A DNA stretch of 44,362 nt from an uncultured Dysgonomonas sp. (GCF_934668725.1 NZ_CAKUOF010000024.1:1-44362), one strand, 5' to 3'; numbered from the stretch's first letter, positions 1 to 8,791 are shown. Made by a program: numbers and translations. Notes: generated from the letters alone by a model not told the origin.

Positions 1-687
1 ATCAAATAAAGACGAATGCATCGAAGAAGGAGAGATGCCCTTCGTTTTGATCAGATTGCACAAATAAAACTCCTCATCTACAATTATAGGAGAAGTAGAA
101 ACACCATATAATGTTAAATAACTTCGAAATTTGAGAGGAGAATCCGATAATGTAAAATTTAGGACTTTTACATTTGATGGATAACCATCCTTATCTCCCA
201 TCTTTTTATTTTGATATTCTTTGTTGTTTATATCCTCAAACCCAAAGTTTGTTAAGCTAAGTGTTTGATAATTTATTCTGGAAAATGGCGGGATAAAGGT
301 TATATTCTCAGGAAGAGATAATGTGGGATCAAAAGTCGAGTTGGAATAATTATTACTCAAAAGAAAGTCAGTATTTCCAGCTGCTGATACTGTTATAGTA
401 GATATGCTTCCACTATAACTACTTGCAATGCCATCAATAATTACAGCAGACTTAGCCCAGTCTACATATAGAGGCTGTTTACTCCTATTCAGGACTGTGA
501 TCATAATAGGGGCATTCTCTCCTTTGAAGGAGTGGATTATATCTATACTATCCAGTTCTGTAATAAAGTATCCATCATCATCTTTCCAGGTCTTGTCACT
601 GTAGGTATTTAGTGTAGAGTAGAAATAAGTAGAACCACATGATGTAAGTAATATTAAAATGACAAATTGGGCTAAAAGTTTCTTCAT
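1..687 (-). CDS. Putative lipoprotein, C-terminus cut by window edge
   Basis: The reading frame is open from the ATG at 687 to the window edge, at least 229 codons. It starts MKKLLAQFVILILLTSCGS, a lipoprotein signal with lipobox L-T-S-C and the acylated Cys at residue 17, so the product is probably anchored to the outer membrane or periplasmic face. I do not recognise the rest: it is a Ser/Thr/Asn-rich, beta-type sequence without transmembrane segments. It is transcribed divergently from the DUF2851 gene at 909. No TAnnTTTG box is clear upstream. The function is unknown, and the gene call rests on the long open frame with a good signal peptide. Confidence 0.75.
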   Translation of the reverse strand, partial: MKKLLAQFVILILLTSCGSTYFYSTLNTYSDKTWKDDDGYFITELDSIDIIHSFKGENAPIMITVLNRSKQPLYVDWAKSAVIIDGIASSYSGSISTITVSAAGNTDFLLSNNYSNSTFDPTLSLPENITFIPPFSRINYQTLSLTNFGFEDINNKEYQNKKMGDKDGYPSNVKVLNFTLSDSPLKFRSYLTLYGVSTSPIIVDEEFYLCNLIKTKGISPSSMHSSLFD

Positions 688-908
688 ATTATTTATAATT
701 GGTCTTCTTATATATAGATGTTTCGAAATTGGAAAAGTTGCCTATGCATATAATATCTTCTGTCAAGAATTTATTGAATGATAAAAAATATGAAGAAGAA
801 GGAATATATTGGCAAGTAATGCAGCGAATAGAATATATATTTTCTATTTTTATGGATGTAAAACATATCTATAAATAATCAGAATATATTCTTGATACTT
901 ATCTACAA

Positions 909-2174
909 ATGGAGCAACTATTACACTATGTATGGAAACACCGACTTTTTCAATCGGATTTAAAAACGACAGATGGAATACCTATTGAAATATTAGACGT
1001 AGGTTTACATAATACAGATGAAGGACCCGATTTTTTTAATGCTAAAGTAAAAGTTGGAGAAAGAGTCTGGGTCGGAAATATTGAGATACATAGGTCTTCG
1101 GACGATTGGTATAAACATCAGCATGATAAAAATAGTGTATATAATTCGGTAATACTGCATGTTGTTGAGTTTGCATCCACTACGGTTCATAATGAAGCTA
1201 AGCTACCCATACCTCAGTGTGAGATAAAGTATCCACGGCATATAAAAGATAATATAGAATTTTTATTGAATTCGGATGTATCGCTGCCTTGTTGTAATTA
1301 TTTAAAAGAATTCCCTTCAATTCATTTGCAAGGATGGCTTAATGCTCTTTTATTAGAGCGCTTAGAACGTAAATCAGGAGATATTCAGATATTGTTGGAT
1401 AGGTTTAATAATTCATGGTCTGATGTCTTTTATGTATTGCTGTCAAGGTCTATGGGATTTGGTCTTAATTCTGAAGCGTTTGAGCGTTTGGCATTGAGTT
1501 TGCCTCTGCACTATATATTAAAACAAGGAGATAACCCTCTACATATAGAGGCTCTGTTATTGGGACAGTCGGGTATGCTTGATGATATTAATTTATCAGA
1601 TGAATATACTCAAAAACTTCAGCAAGAATATAGTTTTCTCAGGAATAAATATTCTCTTACTCCGCTAGACAAATCAATATTCAGAAAGCTGCGTATTCGC
1701 CCGACAAGCTCGCCGCATATTCGTATCGCACAATTGGCAGGCTTATTATTGCACATACAAGGGCTTTTTTCTAAGATTTTGGGATGTAAAGATTTAGGGC
1801 AGATTCATCTTCTATTTCACGTGAATGCCTCAGAGTATTGGCAAACTCACTACCAGCTAGGAGAGGAATCGCCACGTAAAAATAAATATATAGGAGATGC
1901 ATCGTTAGATGTGATGATTATAAATGCAGTAGTACCTCTCGTATTCTCTTATGGAAGGAGATTAAATGATGAGCAATATGTTGACAGGGCATTAAACTTT
2001 CTGGATTCAATAAAGCCCGAATCAAATTCGATTATTAAGCAGTTTGCCTTATATGGAGTAAGAGCAAGAAATGCTTATGACACTCAAGCTCTCATTCAAC
2101 TGAAACGTGAATATTGCGAAAAGAGAAAATGTTTGTATTGTAGAATCGGATATAAACTGTTGTCTGAAAAATAG
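909..2174 (+). CDS. DUF2851 family protein
   Basis: The 421-residue product resembles the DUF2851 family, which is common in Bacteroidetes and has no assigned reaction. What I recognise is the opening EQLLHYVWKHRLF, the segment EGPDFFNAKVKV near residue 40, the IEIHRSSDDWYKHQHD motif near residue 60, and a Cys cluster at the C-terminus (C403, C408, C411, with CLYCRIG). The acidic and His residues between 40 and 85 look like a possible metal or catalytic site, but this is inference. No signal peptide is seen, so it is likely cytoplasmic. It stands alone, 138 bp before the next gene. Confidence 0.85.
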   Translation: MEQLLHYVWKHRLFQSDLKTTDGIPIEILDVGLHNTDEGPDFFNAKVKVGERVWVGNIEIHRSSDDWYKHQHDKNSVYNSVILHVVEFASTTVHNEAKLPIPQCEIKYPRHIKDNIEFLLNSDVSLPCCNYLKEFPSIHLQGWLNALLLERLERKSGDIQILLDRFNNSWSDVFYVLLSRSMGFGLNSEAFERLALSLPLHYILKQGDNPLHIEALLLGQSGMLDDINLSDEYTQKLQQEYSFLRNKYSLTPLDKSIFRKLRIRPTSSPHIRIAQLAGLLLHIQGLFSKILGCKDLGQIHLLFHVNASEYWQTHYQLGEESPRKNKYIGDASLDVMIINAVVPLVFSYGRRLNDEQYVDRALNFLDSIKPESNSIIKQFALYGVRARNAYDTQALIQLKREYCEKRKCLYCRIGYKLLSEK

Positions 2175-2312
2175 TGAGGAATAGTGTGTCTTAAATGGCG
2201 TAAGTAAAAAAATACTTTATAGCTCTTAATTGTCTGTCATAGGTTTACTAACCAAAGGAATAAATAGTTCTACCAAATTGATTTTTTACTGTACTTAATT
2301 ATAGAAAGAAAA

Positions 2313-3530
2313 ATGGAATATTGTGATTTGTTTAAGTATCTGAAAGATATTGAGTCTTATGATGCTAATGAGATCGAAATTGACGATAATACGGTATTGC
2401 GAAATTATAACTTTGAGTCGAAGTACCGTTTCATTCTTCCCGGAGGCTCAGGTAATAATGACGATTATGAGTATATTCCGTCGGGAATAGACCATGAGTA
2501 TGAGCCCGATATTATTCAGGAAATGCTAAATAAAAAGGATGCAGAAATTCTGGAGAATATCAAGTTCCGTTATCATATAATATTACCTAAGAGTACATCA
2601 AAAGCAAAAGGCATATTACTGATGTTTCATGGTTTTAATGAAAAGCATTGGTCAAAATATCTGCCATGGGCAAAGTATATTGTAGAGAAAACAGGTAAAG
2701 CAGTAGTCTTGTTTCCCATAGCGTTTCATATGAATCGCGCTCCTGCTGCGTGGAGCGATATGCGTGAAATGTACTCGATCAGCGAACAAAGAAAACAACG
2801 CCATCCGGATGTAATAAGTTCCAGTTTGTCGAACGTTGCAATCAGTACGCGTTTGCATAATAAGCCGCAACGCTTTATATGGTCGGGTTTACAGACCTAC
2901 TACGATGTAATTGATCTGGTTGAAGACATCAAGGCAAACAACCATCCTGCTATAGACGCGGAGGCTTCTATTGACGTATTTTCCTATTCAATAGGCAGCT
3001 TTTTATCAGAGATATTGATGATGACAAATAAGAATGGATATTTTTCGAAATCGAAGTTTATGTCATTTTGCGGAGGAGCAGTATTTAACAGGCTATCGCC
3101 TGTTTCGAAATTTATTTTAGATAGCGAAGCCAATGTCAGCCTTTATTCATATGTGGTTGAACATCTTGAAAGCCACATGAAGAGAGATGAAGTTTTGAGG
3201 CATTACCTGGGAGGAGTTCATCCCGAAGGAGTCAACTTCAGAAGTATGCTTAATTATAAAACCCTTACCAAATACAGGGAAAGTAAATTCCGCGAAATGA
3301 GCGATCGTATCTATGCTATTACACTAAGAGAGGATACGGTTGTTCCCGCATATGAAGTTATTAATACTTTACAAGGTATTAATCGTGATATACCCATCAA
3401 AGTAGATGTATTGGACTTTCCTTATAAATATAAGCACGAAGATCCGTTTCCGGCATTGGAAGGTATAAAGAAAGAGGTAACAGAGCAGTTTAAACGTACC
3501 TTTGATCTGGTGTGTGACTTTCTGCAATAA
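2313..3530 (+). CDS. Alpha/beta-hydrolase-like protein (DUF6051-like)
   Basis: The 405-residue protein has the layout of an alpha/beta hydrolase. It has the oxyanion-type motif FHGFNEKHW (H106-G107), a nucleophile elbow S-Y-S-I-G-S with S226 as the likely nucleophile, and plausible acid D341 (LREDTVVP) and base H375 (KYKHEDPFP). The first 90 residues are an N-terminal extension rich in Asp/Glu. It has no signal peptide, so a cytoplasmic role is likely. I believe it belongs to the Bacteroidetes family labelled DUF6051, but that name is from memory. The substrate cannot be told. It converges on thrC, with a shared hairpin terminator at 3555-3587. Confidence 0.75.
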   Translation: MEYCDLFKYLKDIESYDANEIEIDDNTVLRNYNFESKYRFILPGGSGNNDDYEYIPSGIDHEYEPDIIQEMLNKKDAEILENIKFRYHIILPKSTSKAKGILLMFHGFNEKHWSKYLPWAKYIVEKTGKAVVLFPIAFHMNRAPAAWSDMREMYSISEQRKQRHPDVISSSLSNVAISTRLHNKPQRFIWSGLQTYYDVIDLVEDIKANNHPAIDAEASIDVFSYSIGSFLSEILMMTNKNGYFSKSKFMSFCGGAVFNRLSPVSKFILDSEANVSLYSYVVEHLESHMKRDEVLRHYLGGVHPEGVNFRSMLNYKTLTKYRESKFREMSDRIYAITLREDTVVPAYEVINTLQGINRDIPIKVDVLDFPYKYKHEDPFPALEGIKKEVTEQFKRTFDLVCDFLQ

Positions 3531-3554
3531 GAGTATCTTCTAAGATCGTAAAAT

Positions 3555-3587
3555 AAAGCCGATTGAAACTATGCATCAATCGGCTTT
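3555..3587. terminator. Bidirectional terminator between hydrolase gene and thrC
   Basis: A perfect 12-bp inverted repeat (AAAGCCGATTGA at 3555-3566 with TCAATCGGCTTT at 3576-3587) has a 9-nt loop. It lies between two convergent genes. The minus-strand reading is followed by a T-rich tail. Confidence 0.8.
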
Positions 3588-3605
3588 ACTTATACAAGAG
3601 AGCTT

Positions 3606-4904
3606 TTATTGAAGCAATAAACTCCTAAAGCTATTATATTCTTTACTTAATGCAATACTTTTCTTTTCACCCTTCATAAAGGTTTTTAAAGTCGCAGGTA
3701 CTTCTATCTTGTTACTGAGTATAGATTCTACTGTCTCTAAGAATTTAGCAGGGTGAGCGGTCTCTAAAAAGACACCAATCTCATCCTTTTCTAAATAATC
3801 AGCTAAACCCTGATAGGCGCACGCTCCGTGAGGATCTAATAGGTAACCTGTTTTTTCGTATGTTTCTTTCACAACATTTTTAATCGTGTCGTCATCATAC
3901 CATTCACCTGAAATATCTTTTTTAATCTCTAAAAGAGAGTGATTGTACAAATCCAATATACGAGCAAAGTTACTGGGATCGCCTACATCCATAGCATTAG
4001 CTATAGTTTGTACAGATGGACGAGGATTGTATTTACCGGTTTGTAAATATTCGTAAAATATATCGTTACTATTATTGGCTGCAATAAAACGTTTAATAGG
4101 CAGTCCCATTCGTTTGGCAATAAGTCCCGCAGTTAGATTCCCAAAATTCCCACTCGGAACACTTACTACTACATTTTGGGCTTTATTTATCTTTTTCAAC
4201 TGTGCATAAGCATAGAAATAATAAAATGCTTGTGGTAAAAAGCGAGCGACGTTAATCGAATTAGCAGAAGTCAGATTCAATTTAACATTTAGCTCATCAT
4301 CCATAAAAGCAGTCTTTACCAATGCCTGACAATCGTCGAATGTTCCATCTATTTCGAGTGCTGTAATGTTTTGTCCAAGAGTAGTAAACTGACACTCCTG
4401 TATATTACTAACCTTTCCTTTAGGATATAAAACATATACATGAATACCCTCTACACCTAAGAACCCATTTGCAACAGCACTTCCTGTATCTCCCGAAGTA
4501 GCTACCAGAACTTTAACATCGCTTTGTCCTTGCTTTTTGATAAAGTAAGCAAGTAAACGAGCCATAAAACGTGCACCTACATCCTTAAAAGCCAGTGTAG
4601 GTCCGTGGTACAACTCTAAGCTATAAATGTTGTCGTTTACATGTACCAGAGGAGTATCAAAGTTTAGTGTATCATATACAATCTGTTTTAGAGTATCAGC
4701 TTCGATATCTTCACCAAAGAATGCTTCGGCAACAGTATAAGCTATCTCTTGAAAACTAAGAGTATCTATTTTGTCAAAAAATGATTGAGGTAATTGTTTT
4801 ATTTTTTCGGGCATAAACAAACCCTTATCAGAAGCTAAGCCTTTTACAACAGCTTCTTGTAATGTAGCTTCCTGTGCTTGTTTATTTGTACTGTAATATC
4901 TCAT
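3606..4904 (-). CDS. thrC: Threonine synthase
   Basis: This 432-residue PLP enzyme converts O-phosphohomoserine to threonine. The PLP lysine is K107 in GPTLAFKDVG, and the phosphate-binding loop ATSGDTGSAV follows near residue 140. The N-terminal YYSTNKQAQEATLQEAVVKGLASDKGLF is typical of threonine synthase, and the length is normal. It lies 33 bp downstream of the ApgM-type gene, in the same orientation and probably the same transcript. The gap contains the palindrome at 4925-4939. The pairing places the upstream gene in threonine synthesis. Confidence 0.95.
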   Translation of the reverse strand: MRYYSTNKQAQEATLQEAVVKGLASDKGLFMPEKIKQLPQSFFDKIDTLSFQEIAYTVAEAFFGEDIEADTLKQIVYDTLNFDTPLVHVNDNIYSLELYHGPTLAFKDVGARFMARLLAYFIKKQGQSDVKVLVATSGDTGSAVANGFLGVEGIHVYVLYPKGKVSNIQECQFTTLGQNITALEIDGTFDDCQALVKTAFMDDELNVKLNLTSANSINVARFLPQAFYYFYAYAQLKKINKAQNVVVSVPSGNFGNLTAGLIAKRMGLPIKRFIAANNSNDIFYEYLQTGKYNPRPSVQTIANAMDVGDPSNFARILDLYNHSLLEIKKDISGEWYDDDTIKNVVKETYEKTGYLLDPHGACAYQGLADYLEKDEIGVFLETAHPAKFLETVESILSNKIEVPATLKTFMKGEKKSIALSKEYNSFRSLLLQ

Positions 4905-4924
4905 GTTGATTAAAAATGTATTTC

Positions 4925-4939
4925 AAGGTCTGAGACCTT
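4925..4939. repeat. 15-bp palindrome, copy 1 (apgM-like/thrC gap)
   Basis: The sequence AAGGTCTGAGACCTT is a 6-bp perfect stem with a 3-nt loop. It overlaps the TAA stop (4938-4940) of the ApgM-type gene and ends about 20 nt before the thrC start. It is identical to the copy at 18757-18771. Confidence 0.8.
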
Positions 4940-6146
4940 ATTTATTAAATAAAGTATCCATAAATTCATGACCTACCAAAACACCAAAATCTCCCTTTGC
5001 AGATTCAAACTCGTCATATACCTGTACTTTGTCTGCTTCAGCATTCGATCTGTAGATTAGGAATGGAACAGGCTTGTTGGTGTGCGTACGCAAATGACAA
5101 GGAGTAGGGTGATCGGGTAATATGGCAATAGTAATAGGCTCATCCCAATCTTTGGTTGCTTCATAGATAGTTTTTACAACACGCGAATCAAGATATTCTA
5201 TTGTCTTTGTTTTTAGTTTATAATCTCCCTCATGACCCGCTTCGTCACTGGCTTCGATATGTAGATATACAAAATCATCATTTTTCAGAGCATCTATTGC
5301 AGCTTGTGCTTTTCCTTCATAATTCGTATCATATAATCCGGTTGCACCTTCTACATGAATCAGTTTCAATCCGGCATATTTTCCAATTCCCATAATCAAA
5401 TCAACAGCCGATATTACCGAGCCGCTTTTTATGCCGTAAAGTTCATGCAAGGTCTGCATTTTGGGTCTGTATCCCGGCGACCAAGGCCAGATACTATTGG
5501 CAGGGTCTTTACCTTCTGCAATACGCTTTTTATTTATGGGGTGATCTTTGAGCAATTCCTGAGATTTTAAAATCAGGTTGTTCAGATATTTAGCTGTTTC
5601 TTCAGCATCAGGTGTTGTTGCTTTAATCAAGACATCTTCAAATGGAGTACCAATCACATCATGTGGGGCAGTACAATCTAAATTTTTGTTTCCTCCCTTT
5701 ATTTTCAGTAGATGACGATAAGATACTCCGGGATAGAAGCTCGCAATATCATCACCCAGTTCTTTTTGAAGAAAATCAATTAATTCGGCTGCTTCTTCCG
5801 TCGAAATATGCCCTGCAGAGTGATTCTTTATTTTGCCATCTTCGATACAGATAACATTACATCTCATAGCCATTTCTCCGGGAGCAATGTCTACATCCAT
5901 ACTGGCTGCTTCCAAAGAACCACGCCCTTCAAAAACAAGTGGAACATTGTAGCCAAGTACCGATAAATTAGCAATTTCACTTCCGGGTTTAAATCCTGTA
6001 GGTATTGTATCTAATAGCCCGCTTTTACCTTTTGCTGCAAGCAAATCAATATATGGTTTATGTGCAGCCTGTAGCGGAGTTTTATTACCCAAAGCTTGGA
6101 TTGGCTCATCGGCCATTCCGTCTCCTAAAATTATAATTGTCTTCAT
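4938..6146 (-). CDS. ApgM-type phosphoglycerate mutase homolog, probable homoserine kinase analog
   Basis: The 402-residue protein belongs to the alkaline-phosphatase superfamily, archaeal-type cofactor-independent phosphoglycerate mutase branch. The metal-site motifs are present: IILGDGMAD at the N-terminus (D9), GSEIANLSVLGY with S62, HIEASDEAGHEGD near residue 300, and LPDHPTPCHLRTH near residue 345. In Bacteroidetes this type commonly sits in the threonine operon with thrA and thrC and is held to act as an alternative homoserine kinase, supplying phosphohomoserine to ThrC. Here it directly precedes thrC, which supports that role, but thrA is not adjacent. A glycolytic mutase activity is the alternative. 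Confidence 0.85.
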   Translation of the reverse strand: MKTIIILGDGMADEPIQALGNKTPLQAAHKPYIDLLAAKGKSGLLDTIPTGFKPGSEIANLSVLGYNVPLVFEGRGSLEAASMDVDIAPGEMAMRCNVICIEDGKIKNHSAGHISTEEAAELIDFLQKELGDDIASFYPGVSYRHLLKIKGGNKNLDCTAPHDVIGTPFEDVLIKATTPDAEETAKYLNNLILKSQELLKDHPINKKRIAEGKDPANSIWPWSPGYRPKMQTLHELYGIKSGSVISAVDLIMGIGKYAGLKLIHVEGATGLYDTNYEGKAQAAIDALKNDDFVYLHIEASDEAGHEGDYKLKTKTIEYLDSRVVKTIYEATKDWDEPITIAILPDHPTPCHLRTHTNKPVPFLIYRSNAEADKVQVYDEFESAKGDFGVLVGHEFMDTLFNK

Positions 6147-6407
6147 GCTTTAATCCTAAATTGCAATCCTTAAATATTCATCTCTGTTTCTAGTAAAGCA
6201 CTAAAATATACAAAATATTTTAAAGGAGGTTGCTTTTATGTTTTATTGTCACTCTTTTTTGTGTAAAAGCTATCAATAAGAAAATATAACTACTCGTTTC
6301 GTTATTTGAAAACAGGAAGTGACACAAGGTGACAAAACTAGATTACACTTTATTTGAAATGGTATGTTTTGTTATTTTTGAGAGTTTCTGATTATCAGCA
6401 TATAAGG

Positions 6408-6506
6408 TTAGAAAACATTACAAACATTACAAAAGTGACAGTCTTTTCCCGTCTTTTCTTTTGTCACTTTTTGAGTTGCTTTGGTCATTTTAAATTCTGT
6501 CATCAT
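6408..6506 (-). CDS. Possible 32-residue peptide with CxxCxxC, or a gene remnant
   Basis: ATG at 6506 and TAA at 6408 give 32 codons rich in Lys and Thr, ending D-C-H-F-C-N-V-C-N-V-F (C23, C26, C29). The DNA coding for the end overlaps one arm of the 6431-6471 inverted repeat, so the Cys pattern may simply reflect repeated GTCAC/GTAATG words. No ribosome binding site or promoter stands out. It may be the decayed end of a mobile-element gene rather than a real peptide. Confidence 0.2.
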   Translation of the reverse strand: MMTEFKMTKATQKVTKEKTGKDCHFCNVCNVF

Positions 6507-7061
6507 ACTTTCTTTAATAGATAAAGTGTTCAATTATTTTTAATATTTATTTTACTACGCGCAATCAAAGATTGCTTGTATCCCTTTTGTCCAAATCCAC
6601 AAAAGGAATCAAAAAGTCTTTGTGCTGCGTGGCTCGCCTGTCTGACCTTAGCTTACAGGCTAAACTAAACCTACAGCCTTACGGCACGTTTAGTTTTACG
6701 CCTGCTTCGCTTGTCAGCCAACGGCTACGCCACTGATGCACCGGGGCTGACGCCTGCAAATGGCTTTTGTCCGTCAGGTTTCCCGACCTTGCCGATTGCA
6801 TGGGGTACCCGCAGGGCGAATGAAAGCGTTAAGAAACAAAAGGGTATTGTCGTTAAGCGTTTTTCTTTTGTTTTAGCTTTCGAGTTCTAAGCGGGTCAGG
6901 CAAAAGGCTCAGTCTTGATCTTTTGTTTCGTTTTGCATCAAGGCAAAATGAAAAACAAACCCAAAGGGTGCGTTAGAAAAATTGAACATTTATTTCCGCC
7001 TACTTATTCGTGATTTTATAGGGATAGAGGAAAATAATTTTCAGTCGAAAGAATTAAATCT

Positions 7062-7069
7062 TATCTTTG
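7062..7069 (+). promoter_or_regulatory. Promoter -7 box for bcp-recA
   Basis: TATCTTTG matches the Bacteroidetes TAnnTTTG box and lies about 24 nt before the ATG at 7093. No clean -33 TTTG is visible; the sequence there is TTTT. The position argues against the in-frame upstream TTG at 6982 as a start. Confidence 0.6.
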
Positions 7070-7092
7070 GTTTCAAAATAAATATAGAAAAT

Positions 7093-7581
7093 ATGGCTCT
7101 AACTATCGGAGATAAAATACCTGAGATTTTAGGTACGGATCAGGCTGGAAAAGAAGTAAAAGCGAGTGACTTTAAAGGTCAGAAATTCATTTTGTATTTC
7201 TATCCCAAAGATAATACCCCCGGATGTACAGCCGAAGCCTGTAACTTCAGAGATAATTTTTATGAATTGCGTAAGGCTGGTTACGAAATTGTAGGGGTAA
7301 GTGTAGATGACGAGAAATCGCATATCAAGTTTATTGAAAAATATGAACTTCCTTTTCCTTTGATTGCGGATAAAGACAAAGTATTAGTAGAAACATTTGG
7401 AATATGGGCAGAAAAAACTTTAGCCGGTAAGAAATATATGGGTACATTGCGTTCTACATTTTTGATCGACGAAGAAGGTGTGATCGAACAAGTGTTTACC
7501 CCTAAGGAAATTAAAGCTAAAGAGCATGCCGAACAAATATTGGATTGGTTGACAGAGCTAAAAAATAAAAACAAAAAATAA
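7093..7581 (+). CDS. bcp: Thioredoxin-dependent thiol peroxidase, BCP/PrxQ type
   Basis: The 162-residue peroxiredoxin reduces peroxides with a peroxidatic Cys45 and resolving Cys50 in the classic YPKDNTPGCTAEACNFRD motif, as in the bacterioferritin comigratory protein subfamily. No signal peptide is present, so it is cytoplasmic. The frame stays open to a TTG at 6982, but the ATG at 7093 begins the conserved family N-terminus (MALTIGDKIPEI) and follows a TATCTTTG box, so I chose 7093. It ends 2 bp before recA, which suggests co-transcription of an oxidative defence gene with DNA repair. Confidence 0.95.
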   Translation: MALTIGDKIPEILGTDQAGKEVKASDFKGQKFILYFYPKDNTPGCTAEACNFRDNFYELRKAGYEIVGVSVDDEKSHIKFIEKYELPFPLIADKDKVLVETFGIWAEKTLAGKKYMGTLRSTFLIDEEGVIEQVFTPKEIKAKEHAEQILDWLTELKNKNKK

Positions 7582-7583
7582 CA

Positions 7584-8615
7584 ATGGCTGACGAAAAAGA
7601 AAAAGCAAAGAAAGATGTTGCAGCACCCAATAGCGAAAAGCTAAAGGCTTTGCAGGCAGCAATGGATAAGATTGAGAAGAGCTACGGCAAAGGCTCAATC
7701 ATGAAGTTGGGAGATGAAAAAATAGATGATATAGCTGTTATACCAACAGGCTCTATCGGATTGAATGCAGCGTTAGGCGTAGGAGGGTTTCCTCGTGGAC
7801 GTGTTATCGAAATATATGGTCCTGAGTCATCAGGTAAAACAACATTAGCAATTCATGCCATTGCCGAAGCTCAAAAAGCAGGCGGTATAGCTGCTTTTGT
7901 AGATGCAGAACATGCTTTTGACCGTTTTTATGCCGAAAAACTGGGTGTAGATATTAGCAATCTATTGATATCTCAACCGGATAGCGGTGAACAAGCATTG
8001 GAAATAGCAGAACAACTGATCAGATCATCAGCAATTGATATTGTAGTTGTTGACTCGGTTGCAGCTCTTACTCCTAAGGCTGAGTTAGAAGGCGATATGG
8101 GTGATTCTAAAATGGGACTTCAAGCCCGTTTGATGTCACAAGCACTTCGTAAGCTAACGGCAGCGATTAATAAAACAAATACAACCTGTATATTTATCAA
8201 CCAGTTGCGTGACAAAATCGGTGTAATGTTCGGTAACCCCGAAACTACCACAGGAGGTAATGCGTTGAAGTTCTATGCTTCGGTTCGCCTCGATATTCGT
8301 CGTATCGGTCAATTGAAGGATGGAGAAGAAGTTAAAGGAAGCCAAACTCGCGTGAAAGTGGTGAAAAATAAAGTAGCACCTCCTTTCCGTAAAGCCGAAT
8401 TCGATATTATGTATGGTGAAGGTATTTCACGTGCAGGAGAAATTATCGACTTAGGTGCAGATTTGGGCATCATCAAGAAAAGCGGATCATGGTACAGTTA
8501 TAATGAAACAAAACTGGGGCAAGGCCGTGAAGCAGCTAAAGATATGATGAGAGACAATCCCGAATTGGCAGATGAACTGGAACAATTGATTTTTGCTGCA
8601 TTAAAAGCAAAATAA
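7584..8615 (+). CDS. recA: Recombinase A
   Basis: This 343-residue RecA carries out homologous pairing and strand exchange and triggers the SOS response where a LexA is present. Walker A GPESSGKTT is at residues 79-87 and Walker B is near IDIVVVDSVAAL (about 150). The L2 loop region follows MFGNPETTTGGNALKFYASVRLD. The C-terminal tail is shorter and less acidic than in E. coli, as is usual in Bacteroidetes. It is the second gene after bcp, with a 2-bp gap, and ends at a strong terminator at 8679-8712. Confidence 0.98.
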   Translation: MADEKEKAKKDVAAPNSEKLKALQAAMDKIEKSYGKGSIMKLGDEKIDDIAVIPTGSIGLNAALGVGGFPRGRVIEIYGPESSGKTTLAIHAIAEAQKAGGIAAFVDAEHAFDRFYAEKLGVDISNLLISQPDSGEQALEIAEQLIRSSAIDIVVVDSVAALTPKAELEGDMGDSKMGLQARLMSQALRKLTAAINKTNTTCIFINQLRDKIGVMFGNPETTTGGNALKFYASVRLDIRRIGQLKDGEEVKGSQTRVKVVKNKVAPPFRKAEFDIMYGEGISRAGEIIDLGADLGIIKKSGSWYSYNETKLGQGREAAKDMMRDNPELADELEQLIFAALKAK

Positions 8616-8678
8616 ACTCTTATGTCAAACGGGTTTAATTGAACTCGGATATATCGACGGAGTGTAAAATGATATGTG

Positions 8679-8712
8679 AAAAACTACAAGTATACTATTA
8701 CTTGTAGTTTTT
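8679..8712 (+). terminator. Intrinsic terminator of bcp-recA
   Basis: A 14-bp perfect inverted repeat (AAAAACTACAAGTA at 8679-8692, TACTTGTAGTTTTT at 8699-8712) with a 6-nt loop is followed by TTTATTT. It lies 64 bp after the recA stop. Confidence 0.9.
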
Positions 8713-8748
8713 TTATTTGATGAAATTCAGCCAAGCTATAAATGAAAA

Positions 8749-8791
8749 ATTCTTTCAAAATTCCCCCATTAACAGGGGGATTTGAAAGAAT
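8749..8791. repeat. Long hairpin downstream of recA
   Basis: ATTCTTTCAAA (8749-8759) pairs with TTTGAAAGAAT (8781-8791), and inner TCCCCC (8762-8767) pairs with GGGGGA (8775-8780). There is a 2-nt bulge and a 7-nt loop. No T-run follows on either strand, so it is not an ordinary terminator. It lies between the recA terminator and the end of the HIT gene. Confidence 0.6.

Larger units (their letters stand above)
6147..7092. other. 946-bp region without a convincing gene; inverted repeats, possible mobile-element remnant
   Basis: The left part (about 6240-6480) has several GTGACA/TGTCAC words, including a 10-bp inverted repeat AAAAGTGACA (6431-6440) with TGTCACTTTT (6462-6471). A minus-strand reading frame at 6408-6506 encodes only 32 residues, with C-H-F-C-N-V-C near its end. 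The right part (about 6561-6960) is visibly more G+C-rich than its surroundings. It carries GCAATC-AAA-GATTGC (6561-6575), CCTTTTGT/ACAAAAGG (6583-6606) and AAACTAAAC/GTTTAGTTT (6662-6696). It has no long reading frame. My memory associates this kind of tract with mobilisation regions of Bacteroidetes elements, but that is unverified. Confidence 0.5.

Noticed and set aside
6982..7092. 37-residue N-terminal extension of the peroxiredoxin
   Set aside because: It would start at TTG upstream of the TATCTTTG box and does not match the family; the ATG at 7093 begins the conserved N-terminus.
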